Shown in pieces: positions 1 through 8,099 of a stretch of DNA of 64,000 nt. Source of the stretch: Antricoccus suffuscus (GTDB lineage Bacteria; Actinomycetota; Actinomycetes; Mycobacteriales; Antricoccaceae); contig NZ_PVUE01000003.1 in NCBI RefSeq assembly GCF_003003235.1, forward strand, positions 62,001 through 126,000. The letters run 5' to 3'. The notes under the pieces are model-generated. The model did not search any database, was not told the DNA's origin, and saw only the letters and a program-made list of their open reading frames with translations. Each line of letters opens with the position of its first letter. The stretch's first letter is position 1. The position numbers were made by a program, and so were the translations under genes.

Positions 1-171
1 GTCCGCTATCGAGGTGCGCGGCGTGCTCGAGGAGGAAGTTTTCCCGGCAGTATCCGGTGTGGCCGCGACCATGCAACCGCTCACGGCGAGCGTCACGGCC
101 AGCATTGTGGCGCCGGCAACCGCCGCGGTGCGCGCCCGTGTCGCCAGTCCATGACACACTCGAACAGACAT
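1..171 (-). CDS. Lipoprotein, N-terminal part (cut by window start)
   Basis: Read on the minus strand from an ATG at 171, the frame stays open to the window edge (57 codons). The N-terminus has several Arg residues, a hydrophobic run, and a lipobox ending AVSGC with the Cys at residue 33. It is then followed by a Thr/Ser/Pro-rich stretch typical of the linker after a lipidated Cys. An in-frame stop lies just upstream (184-186), so 171 is the first ATG. The mature domain is outside the window, so function is unknown. It is divergent from ybaB. The call as a secreted, membrane-anchored lipoprotein rests on the signal peptide only. Confidence 0.7.
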   Translation of the reverse strand, partial: MSVRVCHGLATRARTAAVAGATMLAVTLAVSGCMVAATPDTAGKTSSSSTPRTSIAD

Positions 172-265
172 GGCGACACTCTTTCACGCCCCGAGTCGTT
201 GTCCCACATGAGTACGGCGCACCGACGACGTCGTTACCCAACATTCACCTCAAGGAGTACGGCAC

Positions 266-598
266 ATGCAGCCTGGCGGCCAGCCCGATATGCAGCAGAT
301 CATGAAGCAGGCGCAGCAGATGCAGGAGCAGCTGCAAAAGGCGCAGCAGGAAATTCAGAGCGCAACGGTCGAGGGTTCGGCCGGCAGCGGGCTCGTGAAG
401 GTCGTCATGACCGGCGGCGGTGAGCTGCAGTCGATCGAGATTGATCCGAAGGCTGTCGATCCGGACGATGTCGAGACCCTCCAGGATCTGATCATCGCGG
501 CCGTCCGCGACGGATCGCGTGAGGCGAGCGAGCTCGCGCAGAAGGCGATGGGACCGCTCGCCGGCGGCATGGGCGGACTCGGCCTGCCAGGCATGTAA
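266..598 (+). CDS. ybaB: YbaB/EbfC family nucleoid-associated protein
   Basis: A 110-residue protein of the usual YbaB size. It starts with a Gln/Met-rich helix ([20 protein letters not shown], about residues 9-28), followed by the conserved beta region with the [16 protein letters not shown] pattern, and ends in a Gly-rich tail. YbaB forms dimers that bind DNA, and its gene sits beside recR in many bacteria, as it does here 78 bp upstream. The start is supported by AAGGAG at 251-256, about 10 nt before the ATG. In actinobacteria this gene normally follows dnaX; here a divergent lipoprotein gene precedes it. Confidence 0.95.
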   Translation: MQPGGQPDMQQIMKQAQQMQEQLQKAQQEIQSATVEGSAGSGLVKVVMTGGGELQSIEIDPKAVDPDDVETLQDLIIAAVRDGSREASELAQKAMGPLAGGMGGLGLPGM

Positions 599-676
599 CC
601 CGCCAGCGTCGTATTCGATCCGAGACGTTTCCAACCGGACTCGTTCCCCAGCCCGTACTAGCAAGAAAGAATCCAC

Positions 677-1282
677 GTGTTCGAAGGCGCCGTTCAGGAC
701 CTCATCGATGAGCTGGGCAGACTGCCGGGCATCGGTCCCAAAAGCGCGCAGCGTATCGCATTTCACCTGCTGAGCGTGGACAGTTCCGTCATCGAGGACC
801 TGGTCGGCGCACTGACCAAGGTCAAGGACGACGTACGTTTCTGCGTGACCTGTGGAAACGTCAGCGAGCAAGACACCTGCCGCATCTGTCGTGATCCTCG
901 CCGAGTCGATGACGTGATCTGTGTAGTCGAGGAGTCTAAGGACGTTGCGGCGATCGAACGGACCAATGAGTTCCGCGGTCGCTACCACGTCCTCGGCGGC
1001 GCCATCAACCCGATGGACGGCATCGGCCCGGACGACCTACGCGTCAAAGAGTTACTGGCGCGCCTCGGTGACGGGACGGTGCGCGAGATCATTCTCGCGA
1101 CCGACCCCAACCTCGAGGGCGAGGCGACGGCGACGTACCTGACCCGGATGCTCTCGCCAATGGGGCTCGTCGTATCGCGATTGGCAAGTGGCCTGCCCGT
1201 GGGCGGCGACCTGGAGTACGCCGATGAAGTGACGCTCGGCCGCGCGTTCGCGGGGCGGCGTACGGTGTCGCAAACCGTCTAG
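677..1282 (+). CDS. recR: Recombination mediator RecR
   Basis: A 201-residue protein, the normal RecR length. It shows an N-terminal helix-hairpin-helix ([14 protein letters not shown], about 13-26), a C4 zinc finger (Cys56, Cys59, Cys68, Cys71) and a Toprim domain starting at [10 protein letters not shown], with the conserved [10 protein letters not shown] segment. RecR acts with RecF and RecO to load RecA on gapped DNA. The start is a GTG at 677, with a purine-rich AAGAAAGA segment about 6 nt upstream. It follows ybaB on the same strand, and the two are probably cotranscribed. Confidence 0.96.
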   Translation: MFEGAVQDLIDELGRLPGIGPKSAQRIAFHLLSVDSSVIEDLVGALTKVKDDVRFCVTCGNVSEQDTCRICRDPRRVDDVICVVEESKDVAAIERTNEFRGRYHVLGGAINPMDGIGPDDLRVKELLARLGDGTVREIILATDPNLEGEATATYLTRMLSPMGLVVSRLASGLPVGGDLEYADEVTLGRAFAGRRTVSQTV

Positions 1283-1311
1283 CGCTCTCGCTGGCCTTCT
1301 ACACTGGTTTC

Positions 1312-2175
1312 ATGTCCGCCGAAGACCTCGTCCGCAAGCCGCATCCGAGTTTGCGTCGGTACGTCGGTGACTAAGTCGGCTATGATTTCGCCGGTTTACC
1401 GCCCGGAACACATCTTGGGCTGCCTTCGGGATCGCTGACGTTCATCGTGTCGATCGATGAGCCGATTCGGCTGTACGACGAGTCGCTCGAGACCGATGAG
1501 GACTACGGCGTACTGCTGGCCGGGCTGCATCTGCGTCGTACCCTGGTCCGTCACAACGGCACTATGGCGGGGATCCAGATCAACTTCAGCCCGATCGCAC
1601 CGCGCGCGTTCTTCGGGATCCCGGCGGGAGAAGTCGCGCATCGCAGCTACCAATTGGACGTCATCGCACGGTCGATGGCCGACGAGCTGCATGAGCGCGT
1701 CAACGAGACGTCGTCGTGGGCCGCGCGGTTCGGAGCGATTGACGATGTACTCCTACGCGCCACGCGTGAAGTAGAGGGCCCCCGCGACGAGGTCGTCGAC
1801 TCGTGGCGGCAGATAGCGCTCAGCCATGGCGGACTGCCGATCTCGCTTGTCGCCGACCAGGTCGGCTGGAGTAGACGGCATCTCAACACGCAGTTCAACG
1901 CGGAGTTCGGCATCGGCCCGAAGGATGCGGCTCGCGTGCTGCGTTACGACCGTGCGCGGCGAATGATCTCGTCGGGAGACTTGAAGATCGCGGATATAGC
2001 AGCGATCTGCGGATATGCCGACCAGGCCCACCTCAATCGTGACTTCAAGTCGTTTACCGGTACCAGCCCTACGACGTGGCTGCGCGACGACCCGGTGGCA
2101 CGGACGAATCAGCCGGCCGACGATGTCGACGAGCCAGCTCTCATTCGTCCAAGACTTGCCGGCGTACGCAAGTGA
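1312..2175 (+). pseudogene. AraC-family regulator gene interrupted by an in-frame TAA
   Basis: From ATG 1312 the frame reads a plausible AraC N-terminus (MSAEDLVRKPHPSLRRYVGD). It hits TAA at 1372-1374 and then continues in the same frame with VGYDFAGLPPGTHLGLPSG and on to a full AraC protein. The segment before the stop and the one after it fit together as one N-terminal domain; family members would be expected to carry Tyr at the stop, so a single TAC to TAA change explains it. The C-terminus has two helix-turn-helix units (GLPISLVADQVGWSRRHL and LKIADIAAICGYADQAHL). A shorter protein could start at GTG 1447 (242 residues), missing most of the sensor domain's start. A sequencing error cannot be excluded. 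Confidence 0.75.
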
Positions 2176-2232
2176 GAATTCGACGATGCTAACTGCAATT
2201 TCGCGAGCACTCTAAACCCGGATCGGGGCCAG

Positions 2233-3684
2233 ATGTCAGATCGACTGGACACGATAATCGTCGGCGGTGGCACGGCCGGTTGCGTCCTTGCCGCCCGGCT
2301 CGCGGAGAATCGCACGGTGCTGCTGCTCGAGGCAGGGCCCGATCAACAGGGTGGACGATCAATCGGCGGTGACCTGGCCGACGACCGAAGCCAGGGGCTC
2401 GAGGAGATCGCGGTGTCAGGTAGTTCCGTTCCGTATCTGCGCGGGAAGATCCTTGGCGGCTGTTCGGCGGTCAACGACGGCGGACTGTGGCGCGCCCCAT
2501 CCGCCGACTTCGCCGCGTGGTCGGGACAAGGCCTGCCGAGCTGGTCGTGGGAAAGGGTGCTTGCGGCCTACCAGGCACTGGAATGCGACCGCGACTTTGG
2601 CGACGAAGACTGGCATGGCGACTCCGGCCCGATGCCCGTCTCGCGTACGACGCGGCTTGAGCCACCGGCGCAGGCAATGCGGACCGCACTGAGCGGCTTC
2701 GGCGCGGAATGGGTCCCGGACATGAACGCGCCTACGGCCGTGGGAGTGGGGCCCTATCCCAAGAACATCCGCGACGGGAAGGTTGTCTCGACGGCGACGT
2801 CGCACCTGGCCCCAGCGCGCTTCCGCGCGGGTCTGGAGGTGCGCACTGAGACCCCCGTCGAGCGGCTCACGGTACGAAACGGCAGGGTGACTGGCGTCAA
2901 AGGGAACGGCTACGAGCTCACCGCCGACCAGGTGGTGCTGTGCGCGGGAGCGATCGGCACGCCTGCGATCCTGCTGAGATCAGGCGTCGGTGCGCGCGAC
3001 GTACTCGCGGACGCCGGCGTCGACCTTGCGGTTGAGGTCCCCGGTGTGGGCCAAGGGATCTGTGACCAACCCGGTGCGGTGCTCCCGGCAATGCCCACGC
3101 CAGGGGTGATCGACGAACACGCCGAACGCAGCCAGCTCGTCGCCCGACTACCGCTCGGACCGCAGCAGGATGCCTCCTTGTATATGTGCCTTTTCGTCGG
3201 CCCGCCGCCGACTGGTGGCCCGCCGATGCTGGCGCTAATGGTCGGTGACCTGGCGCCGCTGTCGCGGGGCTCGGTGAGGGTCGATCGGCGCGGGCACCCT
3301 CGGGTTGACTTGGCGCTGCTCACTGAATTAGGTGACCGGGCCCGGATCCGTACGGCGTACCGACGCGCCTGGGAAGTGCTGCATCATGAGGCATTCTCGA
3401 CAATGATCGACGAGGTCATGATGGCCGACCAGGCCACGATTGACAACGACTCGGCCCTTGACCGGTTGCTTGGGGCGCAGGTATTCAGCAGGCTAGCGAC
3501 TCTCGGTGGGGCGCGCATGGGTGTTGATCCCAATCTCGGCGCCGTCGTTGATGACCGGCTGCACGTATACGGCGTATCCGGACTCTACGTCGCCGATCTG
3601 TCGATAGTCCCAGTCCCGCTACGTGCTCCGAGTGCAGCCGAAGCGATGATGATCGGGGAGCGTGCGGCGGAGATTCTCCGGTAG
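2233..3684 (+). CDS. GMC-family FAD oxidoreductase, MftG-like
   Basis: A 483-residue flavoprotein. The N-terminal FAD-binding Rossmann motif is IIVGGGTAGCVLAARLAE (residues 8-25), followed by the GMC signature around RGKILGGCSAVNDGG. The C-terminus ends with the GMC FAD/substrate region (GVSGLYVADLSIVPVPLRAP and AAEAMMIGERAA). Length and the PVPLRAPSAAEAM ending resemble MftG, the mycofactocin-linked dehydrogenase, more than choline or alcohol oxidases (usually over 530 residues). No mycofactocin biosynthesis gene is seen in this window, so the MftG assignment stays tentative. It lies 57 bp after the broken AraC gene, which may once have controlled it. Confidence 0.85.
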   Translation: MSDRLDTIIVGGGTAGCVLAARLAENRTVLLLEAGPDQQGGRSIGGDLADDRSQGLEEIAVSGSSVPYLRGKILGGCSAVNDGGLWRAPSADFAAWSGQGLPSWSWERVLAAYQALECDRDFGDEDWHGDSGPMPVSRTTRLEPPAQAMRTALSGFGAEWVPDMNAPTAVGVGPYPKNIRDGKVVSTATSHLAPARFRAGLEVRTETPVERLTVRNGRVTGVKGNGYELTADQVVLCAGAIGTPAILLRSGVGARDVLADAGVDLAVEVPGVGQGICDQPGAVLPAMPTPGVIDEHAERSQLVARLPLGPQQDASLYMCLFVGPPPTGGPPMLALMVGDLAPLSRGSVRVDRRGHPRVDLALLTELGDRARIRTAYRRAWEVLHHEAFSTMIDEVMMADQATIDNDSALDRLLGAQVFSRLATLGGARMGVDPNLGAVVDDRLHVYGVSGLYVADLSIVPVPLRAPSAAEAMMIGERAAEILR

Positions 3685-3767
3685 ATCCCATTTCTACAAG
3701 ACTTCCCGGGAGCGGCGCCTGCAGAATCTTAGCTAGCAAGGCTGATCTAACAAGAGGAGCGCATGAG

Positions 3768-4181
3768 ATGACGACCAACAGCAAGGCGGCGAATGTGTGG
3801 CCGAGTTTCCGATACAAGGATGCGAAGGCCGCGATCGAGTTTCTGCAAGAGGCGTTCGGCTTCGAAGTCGTCGCCGAATATACAAGCGATGAGGACCCCG
3901 ACCACGTCGACCACGCGGAGCTGCGCTGGCCCGAAGGTGGCGGAATCATGCTCGGCTCGGTGCGTGACGACGGCGGCGTCATGACCAACACCGGGATCGC
4001 CGCAGGCTCGGTGTACGTCGCGACCGACAACGTCGATGACCTCTACCGCCGCGCGATCAAGGCCGGAGCGACCGAGGTGATGGGCCTGACGGAGCAGGAC
4101 TACGGCTCGCGGGACTTCAGCGTCCAGGACCCCGAGGGAGTGTTGTGGAGCTTCGGCACCTATCGGGGAGCCTCAACCTGA
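3768..4181 (+). CDS. VOC (glyoxalase/bleomycin-resistance) fold protein
   Basis: A 137-residue protein with the two beta-alpha-beta-beta-beta modules of the vicinal oxygen chelate fold. It opens with WPSFRYKDAKAAIEFLQEAF, typical of PhnB/YdeM-like VOC proteins, and ends with DFSVQDPEGVLWSFGTY, the usual last module. His and Glu side chains in HAELRW and near the end could form a metal site. Substrate is unknown. RBS AAGAGGAGC (3752-3760) precedes the ATG at 3768. It stands alone between the GMC gene and a small unknown gene. Confidence 0.85.
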   Translation: MTTNSKAANVWPSFRYKDAKAAIEFLQEAFGFEVVAEYTSDEDPDHVDHAELRWPEGGGIMLGSVRDDGGVMTNTGIAAGSVYVATDNVDDLYRRAIKAGATEVMGLTEQDYGSRDFSVQDPEGVLWSFGTYRGAST

Positions 4182-4233
4182 GAGTTTCCTATGTATCTGG
4201 GCGCCGCGCGCAGAGCGCCGGTACCGTTGTCGC

Positions 4234-4608
4234 ATGGACGAATTCAGGGCGCAGCGCGTCAGTGACGAACTTCGTGAGCGTGGGATCGATGCGCACGTCG
4301 CGAGGGTTGGAGTCGGCCAGTTCGGCGTACGGGTCTCGCTGTCCGAAGGCCGCGAGGCGATGTGGGATACCGATGACACGCCTGGTCTTGAGGCCCAGGT
4401 GATGCGCGACGGCGTACTCGTCGGCTTTGTGCCGGTGATCGAGGGGTCGGCCAGTTTCGACGAAACACAGGTCATCGACGCGATAGCGCGGACCGACTAC
4501 GAGCAGCCGATCGCGCGCCAGCGCACGGTCGCACCGCCACCGCAAGCGCCGCTGCCGCCCGAGGGCGGACTATTTCGCCGTTTCCTCGACGGGTTCCGTC
4601 AGAAATAA
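4234..4608 (+). CDS. Small hypothetical protein, function unknown
   Basis: A 124-residue protein with no family I recognise. It is mixed alpha/beta for about 90 residues (starting MDEFRAQRVSDELRERGIDA), then a Pro/Ala-rich linker (APPPQAPLPPEGG) and a short basic C-terminal end (FRRFLDGFRQK) that could contact membrane or nucleic acid. There is no signal peptide or transmembrane segment. Codon use matches the neighbours. It converges on the mrp operon, with a strong hairpin in the gap. Confidence 0.7.
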   Translation: MDEFRAQRVSDELRERGIDAHVARVGVGQFGVRVSLSEGREAMWDTDDTPGLEAQVMRDGVLVGFVPVIEGSASFDETQVIDAIARTDYEQPIARQRTVAPPPQAPLPPEGGLFRRFLDGFRQK

Positions 4609-4623
4609 CCCGCTCCTTCGTGA

Positions 4624-4665
4624 CGTCCGGCAAAGTGGTCGCTCCGGCGACCACCTTGCCGGACG
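4624..4665. terminator. Bidirectional hairpin terminator
   Basis: A long inverted repeat: arm CGTCCGGCAA, one mismatch, GTGGTCGC, loop TCCG, then the matching arms GCGACCAC and TTGCCGGACG. It lies in the gap between two convergent genes (ends at 4608 and 4681). It has no T-tract, which is common for actinobacterial terminators. Confidence 0.75.
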
Positions 4666-4680
4666 CTACGGCGTTGACGG

Positions 4681-5052
4681 CTACTTTTCGTCCCGCGGAT
4701 CGTCCTCGGCCTTGCGCAGTGCCTCGGCGAGCTCGTCGCGCAGCAGCCGGCTCTCGTCGACCTGACCGGAGCGGTACGCCGCCCGGCCCACCATGTGCGC
4801 GGCTACCGGCGCGGTGAGCAGTTGCATTACGAAGACCAGCGACAGGATCCCCCACGCGGACCAGGAGCGCAGCACGAGACCGACGCCGAGCACGATCAGG
4901 AGCAGCCCGAGTGTCTGCGGTTTCGTCGCCGAATGCATGCGCGACAGTACGTCGGGGAACCGCACCAGCCCGACGGCGGCGGCCAGGCAGAGCGATGCGC
5001 CGGCTAGCAGCAGGATCGCCGCGATGACGTTGGCGACCGACTCCCAGTTCAT
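4681..5052 (-). CDS. mrpG: Na+/H+ antiporter subunit MrpG/MnhG
   Basis: A 123-residue membrane protein starting MNWESVANVIAAILLLAG with three hydrophobic segments. The subunit G signature VGLVRFPDVLSRMHSATKPQ follows the first helix. The last 30 residues are charged and cytoplasmic. Mrp complexes exchange H+ for Na+ using many small and two large membrane subunits. It is the last gene of the operon: its ATG (5052) overlaps the TGA of mrpF (5049-5051), so translation is probably coupled. Confidence 0.93.
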   Translation of the reverse strand: MNWESVANVIAAILLLAGASLCLAAAVGLVRFPDVLSRMHSATKPQTLGLLLIVLGVGLVLRSWSAWGILSLVFVMQLLTAPVAAHMVGRAAYRSGQVDESRLLRDELAEALRKAEDDPRDEK

Positions 5053-5324
5053 CGGTCCTCCCGGTCGGACTCGCGCGGCCCGAGGAACCGCGCGATCGAC
5101 ACCGAGCTGGCGAACCCGACGACACAGAGTACGACGAGTATCGGCAACGTGGTCGGGTGTCGGTTGAATGCGGCTTCGAGTCCCAAACCGGCGATCACGA
5201 TGGCCACCAGCACATCGGCGGCAACCGCCCGGTCGAGGCTTCGCGGCCCGCGGGTGAGCCTGAACAGGGTCAGAATCGCGGCCACCACGAGCATGCTGAT
5301 GGTGATGATGAGGATGATCTTCAT
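5049..5324 (-). CDS. mrpF: Na+/H+ antiporter subunit MrpF/MnhF
   Basis: A 91-residue protein with three hydrophobic helices. The signature LTRGPRSLDRAVAADVLVA, with its buried Arg/Asp pair, is typical of subunit F. The usual size is 85-95 residues. The start ATG at 5324 overlaps the mrpE stop, and the mrpF stop overlaps the mrpG start. It acts as a small structural subunit of the Mrp complex. Confidence 0.93.
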   Translation of the reverse strand: MKIILIITISMLVVAAILTLFRLTRGPRSLDRAVAADVLVAIVIAGLGLEAAFNRHPTTLPILVVLCVVGFASSVSIARFLGPRESDREDR

Positions 5325-5905
5325 GCGCGGCTCGATCCCGTGGCGGCGACTGACTCTGCGTACGCCGCGAGCTCTTGCTTTGAGGCGAGGGCGTGCATGA
5401 CCCGGCGCTCGACGGCGAAGACGCTCGCGCGGGCCCGCTCGAGGTCGGCATCGGACTTGACGTTGAGGACGTGGATGTAGAGCACCGACGACGTACGCCG
5501 GGCCTCGACAACTACCGAGCCCGGCACGAGGCAGACGAGCTCGGCGATCAGTGTCAGATAGAAGTCTGATTGACAGTGCAGTTGGGTCTCGATGATCGCA
5601 TTCATCGGCGGTGGTCCGATCCGGAATGCCGTCATCGATACTTGCACCGACGAGATGACCAGGTCGGCGACGAAGTACGCGGCCAACTTGAGAACGCCCC
5701 ACGGGTGCGGGCGTCCCGCGAACTCGATGGACGGCAGCGGAAACACCACCGTGACGACGATCGCGATGAGGACGCCGTTGATCAGGTTGGCCCACGAAAG
5801 GTCCCCCCACATCAACATCCACACGACGACGATCGCGATGATCGCGCGCGGCTGAAACCCGCCGCGACGAAGATGCCTGCGTGTCCTGCTTTCGGTCTGA
5901 GTCAC
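5321..5905 (-). CDS. mrpE: Na+/H+ antiporter subunit MrpE/MnhE
   Basis: A 194-residue protein that starts with GTG at 5905, overlapping the mrpD TGA at 5902-5904. A basic N-terminus is followed by two hydrophobic segments (AIIAIVVVWMLMWGDLSW and LINGVLIAIVVTVVFPLP). It then carries the subunit E core with TLIAELVCLVPGSVVVEARR. The C-terminal 50 residues are a charged cytoplasmic tail. The longer open frame upstream of 5905 only shadows mrpD and is not used. Confidence 0.92.
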   Translation of the reverse strand: MTQTESRTRRHLRRGGFQPRAIIAIVVVWMLMWGDLSWANLINGVLIAIVVTVVFPLPSIEFAGRPHPWGVLKLAAYFVADLVISSVQVSMTAFRIGPPPMNAIIETQLHCQSDFYLTLIAELVCLVPGSVVVEARRTSSVLYIHVLNVKSDADLERARASVFAVERRVMHALASKQELAAYAESVAATGSSRA

Positions 5906-7518
5906 CGTGCACCAACCGGGAGCACGGCGTTGACGTAGATGCTTGAGTGCGACATGTCTTCGGCCGAGCGTTCGGCGTACTTGTACATCGGCCCGGCGAC
6001 CACGCTGATCATCAGGCTCATAACCGTCACCGCGGCGGCCGCCGCGAACATCGGCTTGGGCAAGGCGATCCGGGACTGCTGGCCGTCGACGGCGTCGGCA
6101 GCACGCACCAGGTCGCTCATCTCCAGGTCGTATTCGTCGCGTGCCGCGATATGCCGCAGGTCGACGTCGCTGGCGTTGGCGACGGCGCTGACCAGTGCCT
6201 CGTGCGGCGTACGCCAGAACGCCTGGCTCCAGGCTTTTGCCAGCGCGTAGAGCGTCAGCAGGCTGGTGACGATTCCGCCGACGACCAGGGTGATTGCCAT
6301 CGGCGTACCGACGTCGATACCTGCCTGCATGAGACCGATCTTGCCAAGGAACCCAGACAGGGGCGGAATCCCGGCGAGGTTCATGAAACAGATGAAGAAG
6401 AGCACCGCTAGCTTCGGCGACACCGCGCCGAGGCCGCCCAGTTTGCTTAGCGACGTCGATCCGGCGAATCGTTCGATGAGCCCCGCGATGAGGAAAAGCG
6501 CGGTCTGGATGGTGATGTGGTGCGCGACGTAGAAGATCGCGCCGGCAAAACCGGCCGGTGTGGCAAGCCCGATCCCGAAGATCATGTAGCCGATGTGACT
6601 GACCAGGGTGAAGGACAGCATGCGCTTGATATCGGACTGCGCGACGGCGCCGAGAATCCCGACAATCATCGTCAGCAGGGCCGCCCACAGTAGTAGCCCG
6701 TGCAGCGGTGAGTCCGGGAAGAGCAGCGTCTGCACCCGAATGATCGCGTAGATGCCGACCTTTGTCAGCAGTCCCGCGAACACGGCGGTGACGGGTGCGG
6801 GTGCGGTCGGATAGCTGTCGGGTAGCCAGGCCGATAGCGGAAATACGGCCGCCTTGATCGCAAACACGGTGAGCAGCAGCAACTGCAGCATCAGGCTGAC
6901 GCCGGGGCCGATGTCGCCGAGCCGCTGCGATAGCTGCGCGAGGTTGACCGTCCCGGTCGCGCCATAGATCGCGGCAAGGGCGATCAGGAACAGGATCGAC
7001 GACAGCAGACTGACCACGATGTACGTCGTACCGGCACGGATCCGGGTGCCCGTCCCGCCGAGCGTGATAAGCACGTACGAAGCGAACAGCAGGACTTCGA
7101 AGCCGACGAACAGGTTAAACAGATCTCCGGCGAGGAAGGCGTTACCGATGCCCGCTGTGAGCACGAGATACGTCGGGTAGTAGATCGACAGGGGAGTGTC
7201 GCGCCCACTGTCGGAGATGCCCTGGCCGATGGAGAAGATCAGCACCAGCAGCGTCACAAGGGACGAAACGAGCAGCATCAGCGCCGCGAGTCGGTCGCAG
7301 ACCAGTGCGATGCCCAGCGGCTCGGCCCATCCGCCGATCCACAGCACTTGCACGCCGTGCTGGTCGGTCTGGTAGACCAGCACCGCGGAGACCGCTACGA
7401 CGCCGGACAGGACGGTGATGCTGACGAACCGTTGCAGTCTGGGCGATCGCCGAAGTGCCAGGGTCAGCGCGGCCCCGAGCAGGGGGAGCAGGACGGGAAG
7501 CGGGAGCAGGTTGGTCAT
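5902..7518 (-). CDS. mrpD: Na+/H+ antiporter subunit MrpD/MnhD
   Basis: A 538-residue polytopic protein related to NuoN/NuoM of complex I. The proton-translocating antiporter domain has the conserved FVGFEVLLFASYVLITLGG region, Lys/His residues in membrane (KAAVFPLSAWLPDSYPTAPA), and SDIKRMLSFTLVSHIGYM. A soluble stretch of about 60 residues near the end (after LAKAWSQAFWRTP) makes it longer than the roughly 490-500 residues of Bacillus MrpD. ATG 7518 overlaps the mrpC TGA. Confidence 0.95.
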   Translation of the reverse strand: MTNLLPLPVLLPLLGAALTLALRRSPRLQRFVSITVLSGVVAVSAVLVYQTDQHGVQVLWIGGWAEPLGIALVCDRLAALMLLVSSLVTLLVLIFSIGQGISDSGRDTPLSIYYPTYLVLTAGIGNAFLAGDLFNLFVGFEVLLFASYVLITLGGTGTRIRAGTTYIVVSLLSSILFLIALAAIYGATGTVNLAQLSQRLGDIGPGVSLMLQLLLLTVFAIKAAVFPLSAWLPDSYPTAPAPVTAVFAGLLTKVGIYAIIRVQTLLFPDSPLHGLLLWAALLTMIVGILGAVAQSDIKRMLSFTLVSHIGYMIFGIGLATPAGFAGAIFYVAHHITIQTALFLIAGLIERFAGSTSLSKLGGLGAVSPKLAVLFFICFMNLAGIPPLSGFLGKIGLMQAGIDVGTPMAITLVVGGIVTSLLTLYALAKAWSQAFWRTPHEALVSAVANASDVDLRHIAARDEYDLEMSDLVRAADAVDGQQSRIALPKPMFAAAAAVTVMSLMISVVAGPMYKYAERSAEDMSHSSIYVNAVLPVGAR

Positions 7519-8099
7519 GTGTCGCCGCCCGGTGGTTCCGCCGGATCGCTCTGGTCGGCTATCTCTTCGCGTACGGGCGTTCCGTCGGGATGGGCGTCGG
7601 GGTCGGTGATGTGGTCTCCGACCTCGTCGTCTTCGGTCGCGTTCTCGTCGGACTGGGTCGTCGACTCCACGTCGGGGTCGTAGGTCTCGGAGGTGCTGTC
7701 ACGTTCGGCGAGCCGGTGGATCTTTGCGTCCTCGACGTCGTCCTGGACGTCGTCGGCCCCGGTCAACTGCCATTGACGATAGGCGAGCGCCAGCACAAAC
7801 CCGACGGTCGCCAGTGTGATCACGATGGCAGTGAGGACCATGGCCTGGGGGAGCGGATCGCTCATATTGCTGGGATCGTTTACGCCGATGATCGGCGCCC
7901 CGCGGGCCTTGCCGCTCACGACCAGGAACAGCACGCTGACGCCGTTGCTGGCCAGGACGGCGCCGAGCAGCACGCGAGTGAGGCTACGTTCGAGTATGAG
8001 GTAGATGCCGGCCGCGACCAGTACGCCGCAGACGATGATCAGTACGAGATTGGGCCGGGCTGTGTCATTGGCGGTGTCAGCGACTGCGAGGAGCGTCAT
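7515..8099 (-). CDS. mrpC: Na+/H+ antiporter subunit MrpC/MnhC with long acidic tail
   Basis: A 194-residue protein. The first 115 residues form the three-helix subunit C/NuoK-like core (GIYLILERSLTRVLLGAVLA, PLPQAMVLTAIVITLATVGF). The remaining ~80 residues are a highly acidic, low-complexity tail rich in Asp/Glu/Thr/Pro, absent from the ~113-residue Bacillus protein. ATG 8099 overlaps the mrpA TGA at 8096-8098, and the mrpC TGA overlaps the mrpD ATG. Confidence 0.93.
   Translation of the reverse strand: MTLLAVADTANDTARPNLVLIIVCGVLVAAGIYLILERSLTRVLLGAVLASNGVSVLFLVVSGKARGAPIIGVNDPSNMSDPLPQAMVLTAIVITLATVGFVLALAYRQWQLTGADDVQDDVEDAKIHRLAERDSTSETYDPDVESTTQSDENATEDDEVGDHITDPDAHPDGTPVREEIADQSDPAEPPGGDT

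Noticed and set aside
245-988. Long minus-strand frame over ybaB and recR
   Set aside because: It mirrors two well-supported conserved genes and has no family features; an antisense shadow common in high-GC DNA.
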